DNA of 5,585 bases, taken from contig JAFQVZ010000336.1 in the NCBI GenBank assembly GCA_017407765.1, positions 1 to 5,585 on the forward strand, in the 5' to 3' direction. The DNA comes from Clostridia bacterium. GTDB lineage: Bacteria > Bacillota > Clostridia > Oscillospirales > Butyricicoccaceae. This document shows, one piece after another, positions 1 through 5,418 of the stretch. The notes under the pieces are model-generated. The model did no database searches. It saw only the letters and a program-made list of their open reading frames with translations, and was not told where the DNA came from. The position numbers and the translations under genes are program-made. Each line of letters starts with the position of its first letter. Position 1 is the stretch's first letter.

Positions 1-51
1 GAGGGCGGCAGAACTGTTGGTTCCGGCGTTGTTATCGAGATCAACGAGTAA
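1..51 (+). CDS. tuf: Elongation factor Tu, C-terminal end (partial)
   Basis: Frame 1 is open from the first base to a TAA at 49-51 and encodes EGGRTVGSGVVIEINE. The EGGRTVG-GVV core is the near-invariant tail of EF-Tu, the GTPase that delivers aminoacyl-tRNA to the ribosome; it belongs to the last strand of the third beta-barrel domain. Only 16 residues are inside the window, so the GTPase domain and start cannot be seen. A strong terminator follows 38 bases later, so tuf ends its transcription unit here. Identification rests on the short but highly distinctive motif. Other translation GTPases do not share this exact ending. Confidence 0.9.
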   Translation, partial: EGGRTVGSGVVIEINE

Positions 52-89
52 TTTTTGCTCGGTTCTTTCATAACGAAAAGCTAACATTT

Positions 90-120
90 AAGGCTGTATC
101 CGAAAGGGTACAGCCTTTTT
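90..120 (+). terminator. Rho-independent terminator of tuf
   Basis: Arms 90-101 and 106-117 form a 12-bp stem with one G-U pair and a GAAA tetraloop at 102-105. The T-tract runs 116-120. It lies 38 bases after the tuf stop and separates tuf from the next gene. Confidence 0.93.
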
Positions 121-135
121 GTTATTTATATTAGC

Positions 136-164
136 TATACAGTTCTCTCTTCATGTGATATAAT
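136..164 (+). promoter_or_regulatory. Sigma-A-type promoter of the 194-817 gene
   Basis: A perfect TATAAT lies at 159-164, preceded by TGA at 156-158, which gives an extended -10 (TGN). Seventeen bases upstream is TATACA at 136-141, a 4/6 match to TTGACA. Transcription should begin near 171, only about 22 bases before the ATG at 194. That would leave almost no leader for a start at 176. The match is by eye. Confidence 0.75.
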
Positions 165-180
165 AAAACTGTATCATGCG

Positions 181-188
181 AAAGGAGG
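181..188 (+). promoter_or_regulatory. Strong ribosome binding site that decides the start at 194
   Basis: AAAGGAGG is a near-complete Shine-Dalgarno sequence, with 5 bases between it and the ATG at 194. The in-frame upstream ATG at 176 lies before this site and would bury it in the coding region. The start should therefore be 194, not 176. Confidence 0.85.
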
Positions 189-193
189 TCTGT

Positions 194-817
194 ATGAGCG
201 AAAATAAAGTAAAAAGAAATTTGATTATTTTTATATTGGCTCTTATTCTGTTTGTAGGTATTTGCAGATATACAAATGCTTTGATTTATGAAGCAGGAGA
301 AGACGATGAGCAGGTTTACACCATTTCAGCTCGGAAACTTTATGAGATGAAAGAAATACATATCTCCGGTGGCACAAAACAATATTTTAATGACAAAGAG
401 TGGGAAGTTCCTGAAGAAATCTCGGCTTATTACAGGCTGGAAGAGGTTGATACCAACATTTATTCATTAGTATGTGATGCCGATCTTAAGTTTTTGGAAA
501 CAAGGCGGCCTGATAGCATAGAGGTGTATTCTAAGTATGATATATACAATAGGGAAAGTCTGCCCTATCTGCTTAAGCTTCTGGGCTTCAAAGGAAAGAC
601 TTATGTGGTAGACAATGATGAAAACGATATGGCTTTTTTCGGTAAAGAAAGCTTAAATGCCGATAATTCAGTTCATATATCAGATTACTCAGCTATAATA
701 TATCACGATATATATGGTGAAAACTTAGCTTATATTGAAATGCCGATTAAAGCAGTTGTGAAATATGCCGACCAGACAGTTGAACTGGGAGTCAGCATTA
801 GAGTTACATTTGAGTAA
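194..817 (+). CDS. Unrecognised single-pass membrane protein (207 aa)
   Basis: I do not recognise this protein. From the ATG at 194 it begins with a basic segment (K5, K7, R8) followed by a hydrophobic stretch at about residues 10-24 (LIIFILALILFVGIC). That pattern fits an uncleaved signal anchor with the N-terminus inside. The VGIC before the Cys is a poor lipobox, so a lipoprotein is less likely. The remaining ~180 residues are polar and rich in Tyr, Asp and Glu, and should lie outside the membrane as a small mixed alpha/beta domain. The gene has its own promoter and terminator and so is probably transcribed alone. It is AT-rich and uses codons such as TTA and ATA, unlike the amidohydrolase genes downstream. 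An alternative ATG at 176 adds MRKEVC but lies upstream of the Shine-Dalgarno site. Function unknown. Confidence 0.85.
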   Translation: MSENKVKRNLIIFILALILFVGICRYTNALIYEAGEDDEQVYTISARKLYEMKEIHISGGTKQYFNDKEWEVPEEISAYYRLEEVDTNIYSLVCDADLKFLETRRPDSIEVYSKYDIYNRESLPYLLKLLGFKGKTYVVDNDENDMAFFGKESLNADNSVHISDYSAIIYHDIYGENLAYIEMPIKAVVKYADQTVELGVSIRVTFE

Positions 818-832
818 AATTTATTTTGTTTG

Positions 833-865
833 GTGGGTATGGCAAAAGCTATGCCCACTTTTTTT
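833..865 (+). terminator. Rho-independent terminator after the 194-817 gene
   Basis: Arms 833-843 and 848-858 form an 11-bp stem with two G-U pairs and an AAAA loop. Seven T residues follow at 859-865. It starts 15 bases after the stop codon. Confidence 0.92.
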
Positions 866-878
866 CTGCCTTTATATG

Positions 879-887
879 TGGTATACT
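879..887 (+). promoter_or_regulatory. Extended -10 promoter of the amidohydrolase unit
   Basis: TATACT at 882-887 is preceded by TGG at 879-881, an extended -10 (TGN). The expected -35 position falls inside the T-tract of the preceding terminator and has no good match to TTGACA, so the promoter would rely on the extended -10. The predicted transcription start is near 894, giving a leader of about 40 bases with no room for a riboswitch. No clear operator palindrome is visible. Confidence 0.6.
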
Positions 888-932
888 TAAACCAATCATT
901 TATTCCTATGCTACAGTAAAGGAGAATATATC

Positions 933-2093
933 ATGACAGCATTAAAGAACTGTAAGGCCGTTACAATCACCGACGGCATCATCGAAAACGCAACCATCCT
1001 CGTTGAGGACGGCATCATCAAGGCCGTTGGCCAGGATGTCGAGATCCCCCTCGATGCCGAGATCATCGATCTTGAAGGCAAGTGGGTAACTCCCGGCTTC
1101 ATTGATGCTCACACCCATTTCTCGGCTATGGGCGAGCCTCGCGCAAGAGGCGGCGGTGACGACGGCAACGAGGTCACAAACCCCATTACAGCCCACATAC
1201 GCATTATTGATGCCCTTAACCCCCATGGCATCGCTTTCGAGCCTGTCCGAGCTGCCGGCTTCACAACATGCTACACAATGCCCGGTTCGGCCAATGTCAT
1301 CGGCGGCACGGGTATCGCATTCAAGCTCAAGGACGGCAGGTGCATCGAGGATATCATCATCCCCGGCACAGAGATGATGAAGATGGCCCTGGGCGAGAAC
1401 CCCAAGGGTGCGTATGGCGGCCAGAAGAAGATGCCCATGACAAGAATGGGTACGGGCGCTGTTCTGCGTGAGGCGCTTTTCAATGCAAAGCAGTATGCCG
1501 AGGACAAGGCGGCTGCCGAGGCAGAAGGAAAGCCCTTCAAGAAGGATTTCAAGCAGGAAGCTCTTGTTCCTGTTGTAAGAGGCGAGATGCGCTGCCGCAT
1601 CCACTGCCACCGTGCCGATGATATTATGACCGCTATCCGCGTATCGGAGGAGTTTGGCCTTGATTACACCGTTGAACATTGCACCGAGGGCTTCAAGATC
1701 GCCGATATTCTTGCAGAAAAGAAGGTAAAGTGTGTTGTTGGCCCCATGAGAATGATCCCCAGCAAGATGGAGGTATGGAACTGCACCATCGAAAACCCCG
1801 GAATGCTGGAAAAGGCAGGCGTCGAGATCTCGCTGACAGCCGATGCAGAAACAGCAACACGCTGGCTGCCTGAGGAGGTAGGCGTTGCCATGGCTTACGG
1901 CCTTTCGGAAGAAATGGCATTCAAGGCAATGACCATCAACCCTGCAAAGGTCATCGGCCTTGACCACCGCATCGGTTCTATCGAGCCCGGTAAGGATGCC
2001 GATCTTGCGATTTTCGACGGACACCCCTTCTCGAACTTCACAAGATGCAAGGCAACAATGATCGACGGAAAGTTCTGGTTCAACGAGCTTTAA
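933..2093 (+). CDS. Amidohydrolase, COG1228 imidazolonepropionase-like, copy 1 (386 aa)
   Basis: A cytoplasmic metal-dependent hydrolase of the amidohydrolase superfamily; these enzymes use an active-site metal to hydrolyse amide or related C-N bonds, often in rings. Residues 1-55 form the small beta-sandwich segment seen in HutI-like and dihydroorotase-like members, followed by the TIM-barrel entry motif PGFIDAHTH with likely metal ligands H60 and H62. Further family landmarks are PGSANVIGGTG (117-127), MALGENPK (151-158), HCHRADD (224-230), VEHCTEG (247-253; H249 a likely ligand) and the C-terminal INPAKVIGLDHRIGSIEPGK with DADLAIFDGHP (355-365). The acidic ligand near the end of the barrel is probably D304, in an unusual TADAET context. 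Length is normal for the family, and there is no signal peptide. The ATG at 933 has AAAGGAG at 918-924, 8 bases upstream. It is 78% identical by hand count to the next gene. Substrate unknown; annotating it as HutI would be overreach. Confidence 0.92.
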   Translation: MTALKNCKAVTITDGIIENATILVEDGIIKAVGQDVEIPLDAEIIDLEGKWVTPGFIDAHTHFSAMGEPRARGGGDDGNEVTNPITAHIRIIDALNPHGIAFEPVRAAGFTTCYTMPGSANVIGGTGIAFKLKDGRCIEDIIIPGTEMMKMALGENPKGAYGGQKKMPMTRMGTGAVLREALFNAKQYAEDKAAAEAEGKPFKKDFKQEALVPVVRGEMRCRIHCHRADDIMTAIRVSEEFGLDYTVEHCTEGFKIADILAEKKVKCVVGPMRMIPSKMEVWNCTIENPGMLEKAGVEISLTADAETATRWLPEEVGVAMAYGLSEEMAFKAMTINPAKVIGLDHRIGSIEPGKDADLAIFDGHPFSNFTRCKATMIDGKFWFNEL

Positions 2094-2105
2094 CAGGAGA
2101 AGAAA

Positions 2106-3263
2106 ATGGTAGCGCTTATTAATTGCAGGGCCGTCACTATCTCTGACGGCATAATCGAAAAGGCCACTATCCTCGTTGAGGACGGCCTTATAAAGGCTGT
2201 AGGCGATAATGTAGAGATCCCTCTTGATGCCGCTGTTATCGACCTTGAGGGAAAATGGGTAACTCCCGGCTTTATTGATGCCCACAGCCATCTTGCCATG
2301 GGCGAGCCGGGAACAAAGGGCAGCGGTGACGATGATAACGAGGCTACAGCGCCCGTCACAGCTCATGTTCGCATGGCAGACTCGCTTGACCCCTGGAGCA
2401 TCGGCATCCCCGAGGCACGCAAGGGCGGATTCACCGTTATGTGCACGCTGCCCGGCTCGGCCAACATTATCGGCGGCACCGGCGTTGCCGTCAAGCTCAA
2501 GGACGGCCTGTGTGTTGAAGATATCATCATTCCCGGCACAGAAGTCATGAAGATGGCGCTGGGCGAGAATCCCAAAGGCTGCTATGGCTCCAGGCACATC
2601 ATGCCTATGACAAGAATGGGTAACGGCGCAGTTTTGCGTGAGGCCCTTTTCAATGCAAAGCAGTATGCCGAGGACAAGGCAGCTGCCGAGGCCGAGGGAA
2701 AGCCTTTTAAGAAGGATTTCAGGCAGGAACCCCTTGTTCCTGTAGTAAGGGGCGAGATGCGCTGCCGCATCCATTGCCACCGCGCCGACGATATCATGAC
2801 GGCGGTGCGCATTTCTGAGGAGTTTGGCCTCGACTATGTTGTCGAGCACTGCACAGAGGGCTTTAAGGTGGCCGATATACTGGCTGAGAAGAAGGTCAGG
2901 TGTGTTGTCGGACCTCTCCGCATGATTCCCGGTAAGATGGAGGTCTGGAACTGCAGGATCGATAATCCTGCCATGATGGAGAAGGCAGGCTGCGAGTTCG
3001 CGCTGTCGGCCGATGCGCAGACGGCAACGCGCTGGCTGCCCGAGGAGGTAGGTCTTGCCATGGCCTACGGCCTGTCGGAAGAGGCGGCTTTCAGGTCGCT
3101 CACCATCAATCCGGCAAAGATCCTGGGCCTTGACCATCGCATGGGCACCATCGAGGCGGGCAAGGATGCCGACCTTGCGATTTTCGACGGCCATCCTTTC
3201 AATAATATGACTCGCTGCAAGGCGACTATGATCGAAGGCAAGTTCTGGCATAGCGAGCTTTAG
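2106..3263 (+). CDS. Amidohydrolase, COG1228 imidazolonepropionase-like, copy 2 (385 aa)
   Basis: A tandem paralogue of the preceding gene, colinear with it over the full length with one single-residue deletion just after the HxH motif (DAHSHLAMG here, DAHTHFSAMG in copy 1). It keeps the same landmarks: H60 and H62, MALGENPK (150-157), HCHRADD (223-229), H248 in VEHCTEG, and D303 in SADAQT. About 84 of 386 aligned positions differ. Differences cluster at residues 80-116 and in the YGSRHIMP segment (160-167), while residues 170-230 are almost unchanged. Both copies look catalytically intact, so divergence in substrate range is likelier than decay. The gap to copy 1 is 12 bases, with AGGAG at 2095-2099 directly after the upstream stop, so the two are almost certainly cotranscribed and may be translationally coupled. 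A homo- or hetero-oligomer is possible but cannot be judged here. Substrate unknown. Confidence 0.92.
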   Translation: MVALINCRAVTISDGIIEKATILVEDGLIKAVGDNVEIPLDAAVIDLEGKWVTPGFIDAHSHLAMGEPGTKGSGDDDNEATAPVTAHVRMADSLDPWSIGIPEARKGGFTVMCTLPGSANIIGGTGVAVKLKDGLCVEDIIIPGTEVMKMALGENPKGCYGSRHIMPMTRMGNGAVLREALFNAKQYAEDKAAAEAEGKPFKKDFRQEPLVPVVRGEMRCRIHCHRADDIMTAVRISEEFGLDYVVEHCTEGFKVADILAEKKVRCVVGPLRMIPGKMEVWNCRIDNPAMMEKAGCEFALSADAQTATRWLPEEVGLAMAYGLSEEAAFRSLTINPAKILGLDHRMGTIEAGKDADLAIFDGHPFNNMTRCKATMIEGKFWHSEL

Positions 3264-3285
3264 TAATATTCGGGAGGGGTGCGGC

Positions 3286-3840
3286 GTGATACTTGAACCG
3301 CGTGAGATGATTCTGAAAAATGGGCGAAGGTGTATCATGCGCACCCCTCGCAGAGAAGACGGAGCCGCTCTGCTCGAGTATATGCTTACTCTTAACGGCG
3401 AGACTGAGTTTGTACTCAGTTATCCTGACGAGTTTGGCTTTACAGCCGAACAGGAGGGCGATTTTTTAGAGAGCCTTGCCATTTCGCCGGGCAATCTGAT
3501 GTTGGCCTGCTTTGACGGCGAAAGATGCGTCGGCAATGCACAGATAAGCTTTAATAATCTCTGCAAGCTGAAGCACAGGTCCTCAGTTGCAGTAGGAGTA
3601 TTGAAGGAATACTGGGGGCAGGGGATAGCGACCAATATGCTGGAGCTGCTTATAGAAGTGGCGCGGAACCGCGCGGGAGTTGAGGTCGTCGGCCTCGAAT
3701 ATATCGAGGGCAACGACAGAGCAAGGGCTCTTTATGAGAAACTTGGTTTTGTCGAGAGCTATCGCAAGCCGGATGCCATTCGCTGGCGCGACGGCAGTAT
3801 TCATGCTGAGATTGGTATGATGAAGTATTTGGAGCTGTAA
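3286..3840 (+). CDS. GNAT-family N-acetyltransferase (184 aa, GTG start)
   Basis: A cytoplasmic acetyltransferase of the GNAT fold, which moves an acetyl group from acetyl-CoA to an amine on a small molecule or protein. The N-terminal strand and helix (KNGRRCIMRTPRREDGAALL, residues 11-30) are typical of the family. The acetyl-CoA pyrophosphate-binding motif A is at about 102-120, with the core YWGQGIAT (109-116); the W where many members have R/Q is common in RimJ/RimL-like proteins. Motif B is EGNDRARALYEKLGF (141-155). The start chosen is the GTG at 3286, because GGGAGGGG (3272-3279) lies 6 bases upstream. An in-frame ATG at 3307 lacks a good site and would shorten the first strand. It begins 22 bases after copy 2 with no terminator between. 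Substrate unknown; ribosomal-protein acetylation, antibiotic acetylation and metabolite acetylation are all possible. It uses TTA codons that the amidohydrolases avoid. Confidence 0.9.
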   Translation: MILEPREMILKNGRRCIMRTPRREDGAALLEYMLTLNGETEFVLSYPDEFGFTAEQEGDFLESLAISPGNLMLACFDGERCVGNAQISFNNLCKLKHRSSVAVGVLKEYWGQGIATNMLELLIEVARNRAGVEVVGLEYIEGNDRARALYEKLGFVESYRKPDAIRWRDGSIHAEIGMMKYLEL

Positions 3841-3853
3841 AGGAAGTGGTTTT

Positions 3854-4780
3854 TTGACTTTAATGCAGTTGACTTCAGACGGAAAAATCGCATATCTTAT
3901 CAAGCCTATATTGAAAGTTCTTCAGGATGCAGGCGGACAGCTGGAACGTTCGGAAATCAAGGAACGTATTGCCGAGATGGATGAGCAGATAGCTGAATAT
4001 GCTGTAACGGAAAAAATATCAAAATATACAGGCAAACCATATAAAGATTTTAATTATAGGTTTAATTTTGCTTTGAAAGACCTATCTTTTGTGGAACTGC
4101 TGACATATCAAGATACATCACCGGTCACCTTGACAGAAAATGGTTTGAATACCGATGTTGATAGTCTTAATGTTCAAAAGGATATAATTGAACCATCCAA
4201 AAAGCAGTGGGAGAAACAGAGCAAGAAGAAAAAGACAAGTAAGGATGATGGAGATCCAATAGAAGATTCGCAGGAAGAAGAAATCATGAAGAATGATTTC
4301 AAAGTAGATAAAATCGAAGAAGAGTTTAAGGAAAAACTGCTTTCTGCGATTGCCAAAATGTCTCCTAAAAAGTTTGAAGCCTTCTCCAGAAAATTGCTCA
4401 ATGAAATGGGCGTACAGTTTACAGAGAAAGGCACTCAGATCAGTAGCGACGGCGGAATTGACGGTTACGGCTATCATATTGATCAGAATGACTTTAGAAC
4501 TACAAGAGTCGTTATCCAGTGCAAGCGATATAATGTAGCACCTGTGACCGAGCCAGAGATTAATCAGTTCCTGGGGGCTATGAATAAGTTCAAAGCTGAC
4601 TATGGTGTGTTTGTCACAAACGGCAGATTTACAAAAGCAGCAAGAGAGGCTGCAAGGGAAGGTTCGCCCATTACCCTGATAGACGGTAATGAGCTTGTTC
4701 GTTTGGTAAAAAGATTTGAACTCTATATCAAACCTGTGACAACTTATATTTTAGATGAGTTTTACAGCTCGGAAGAATAA
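3854..4780 (+). CDS. mrr: Mrr-type restriction endonuclease (308 aa, TTG start)
   Basis: A type IV-like restriction enzyme: Mrr family proteins cut DNA carrying certain modified bases and need no partner methyltransferase. Residues 1-105 resemble the Mrr N-terminal winged-helix DNA-binding domain. Residues 110-150 are a highly charged Lys/Asp/Glu linker. Residues 160-295 match the Mrr catalytic domain of the PD-(D/E)xK fold: the helix KKFEAFSRKLLNEMG (172-186), D203 in SDGGIDG, the QCK triad element with Q222 and K224 in VIQCKRY, then GVFVTNGRFTKAA (251-263) and LIDGNEL (275-281). All expected catalytic residues are present, and the length is close to E. coli Mrr. AGGA at 3841-3844 is 9 bases from the TTG at 3854; an ATG at 3863 is in frame but 18 bases away. 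The gene starts 13 bases after the acetyltransferase, so cotranscription is likely. It is more AT-rich than the amidohydrolases, which fits horizontal acquisition. Confidence 0.93.
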   Translation: MTLMQLTSDGKIAYLIKPILKVLQDAGGQLERSEIKERIAEMDEQIAEYAVTEKISKYTGKPYKDFNYRFNFALKDLSFVELLTYQDTSPVTLTENGLNTDVDSLNVQKDIIEPSKKQWEKQSKKKKTSKDDGDPIEDSQEEEIMKNDFKVDKIEEEFKEKLLSAIAKMSPKKFEAFSRKLLNEMGVQFTEKGTQISSDGGIDGYGYHIDQNDFRTTRVVIQCKRYNVAPVTEPEINQFLGAMNKFKADYGVFVTNGRFTKAAREAAREGSPITLIDGNELVRLVKRFELYIKPVTTYILDEFYSSEE

Positions 4781-4784
4781 TAAA

Positions 4785-4814
4785 AAAACTGCCACCCGAT
4801 TGGGTGGCAGTTTT
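4785..4814 (+). terminator. Terminator after mrr, first of two near-identical hairpins
   Basis: Arms 4785-4797 and 4802-4814 are perfectly complementary over 13 bp, with a GATT loop and a final TTTT. It lies 4 bases after the mrr stop. A run of A residues at 4782-4788 would act as the T-tract on the other strand, so it could work in both directions. The same arms recur at 5383-5413. Confidence 0.93.
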
Positions 4815-4843
4815 ATGTTGAATGTAAACCTTTATCGAAATAG

Positions 4844-4872
4844 TTGAGTGAAGTGTGATTATCTGATAAACT
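4844..4872 (+). promoter_or_regulatory. Probable promoter of the 4898-5371 gene
   Basis: TTGAGT at 4844-4849 (4/6 match to the -35 consensus) is followed after 17 bases by TAAACT at 4867-4872 (4/6 match to the -10), which is preceded by TGA at 4864-4866, an extended -10. The predicted transcript start near 4879 leaves a leader of about 19 bases, so the downstream ribosome binding site sits at the very 5' end. Confidence 0.6.
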
Positions 4873-4897
4873 AAAATAAAAAAGGGTGGTGGCATAG

Positions 4898-5371
4898 ATG
4901 TCGGAATATAAAGGCTTGGAACAGAAGCTTCCCGTGACCAAAAGAGGCATGTTGATTTTAATGGGCATTTTGGTTGTGTCGCTTGCCATGTGGGGAATAT
5001 ATCGCTGGAACCTGCAGTATTATGATGTGAATATAGAAGCAGAGGACCTTGAAAAAGTTATGGGCATAAATGGAGAGATACTTAATGCCGAGCATCCTGA
5101 GATCGTCAAACAGATTGCAGAAGCAGTTTCTGGCGAGTATGAATACTTTGGCAAGCTGGATGTTTTGGATGCCAATGTGTATCTTGAGTACTCATCGGCA
5201 GGCTATGATCACATAGTGTTTCAATATTGTGACGGTGAGAGATATGAGTGCTTTGTTTACGAAGACGGCGTTCTTTACTATGATAAGGGAGATAATTACT
5301 GGTACTTCAAAGTTTTGACTGACCCTGAAGTATATGAACTGGCCGAGTCCGGCTTGCTTTTGATCGATTGA
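4898..5371 (+). CDS. Unrecognised single-pass membrane protein (157 aa)
   Basis: I do not recognise this protein. It has a short basic N-terminal tail (K5, K10, K15, R16), then one hydrophobic helix at about residues 18-35 (MLILMGILVVSLAMWGIY). A polar domain of about 120 residues follows, which should lie outside the membrane. That domain is rich in Tyr, Asp and Glu and ends in several short strand-like segments (HIVFQYCDGERYECFVYEDG, residues 105-124). It is not a lipoprotein by motif. The start is the ATG at 4898, with a GGGTGGTGG purine-rich stretch at 4884-4892, a weaker Shine-Dalgarno sequence than its neighbours have. It has its own promoter and lies between two copies of one hairpin, so it is probably transcribed alone. 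It shares its general layout with the 194-817 product, but I see no clear sequence similarity. Function unknown. Confidence 0.85.
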   Translation: MSEYKGLEQKLPVTKRGMLILMGILVVSLAMWGIYRWNLQYYDVNIEAEDLEKVMGINGEILNAEHPEIVKQIAEAVSGEYEYFGKLDVLDANVYLEYSSAGYDHIVFQYCDGERYECFVYEDGVLYYDKGDNYWYFKVLTDPEVYELAESGLLLID

Positions 5372-5382
5372 GAATATACAGC

Positions 5383-5418
5383 AAAACTGCCACCCGATTT
5401 GGGTGGCAGTTTTATTTT
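5383..5418 (+). terminator. Shared terminator between convergent genes, second hairpin copy
   Basis: Arms 5383-5395 and 5401-5413 form a perfect 13-bp stem with a GATTT loop, followed by TTTTATTTT. It begins 11 bases after the plus-strand stop. On the minus strand it begins 3 bases after the stop codon of the converging gene, so it can serve both, although the minus-strand T-tract is only TTTT. The arms are identical to those at 4785-4814. Confidence 0.92.

Larger units (their letters stand above)
933..4780 (+). other. Predicted four-gene transcription unit
   Basis: Amidohydrolase copy 1, copy 2, GNAT and mrr are on one strand with gaps of 12, 22 and 13 bases. Each has its own ribosome binding site, and no hairpin with a T-tract lies between them. 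A promoter-like extended -10 precedes the first gene and a strong terminator follows mrr. A secondary internal promoter before mrr cannot be excluded. Confidence 0.7.

Noticed and set aside
176..193. Start of the first membrane-protein gene at the ATG at 176
   Set aside because: The strong AAAGGAGG site at 181-188 would lie inside the coding region, and the predicted transcript start is only about 5 bases upstream of 176. The ATG at 194 has ideal spacing.
888..932. A riboswitch or operator upstream of the amidohydrolase unit
   Set aside because: The leader is about 40 bases, with no stable hairpin, no conserved aptamer pattern and no clear palindrome.
942..3344. An 800-residue open frame on the minus strand across both amidohydrolases
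   Set aside because: It is in exact antisense codon register with two clearly conserved genes, has no family resemblance, and is explained by the near absence of TTA, CTA and TCA in the sense genes. Its two halves resemble each other only because the sense genes are duplicates.
3869..3898. A possible internal promoter in the start of mrr (TTGACT at 3869-3874 and TATCTT at 3893-3898, 18 bases apart)
   Set aside because: It lies inside the coding sequence, the -10 is only a 4/6 match and there is no TGN extension, so chance is a sufficient explanation.
4118..4477. A minus-strand open frame rich in Phe and Leu opposite mrr
   Set aside because: It is the antisense of the Lys/Glu-rich linker and catalytic domain of Mrr, which naturally reads as hydrophobic codons. 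It is not a membrane protein gene.
4785..5413. Insertion sequence or transposon bounded by the two hairpins
   Set aside because: The hairpins are direct repeats that each work as a terminator, the enclosed gene is not a transposase, and no target-site duplication is visible.
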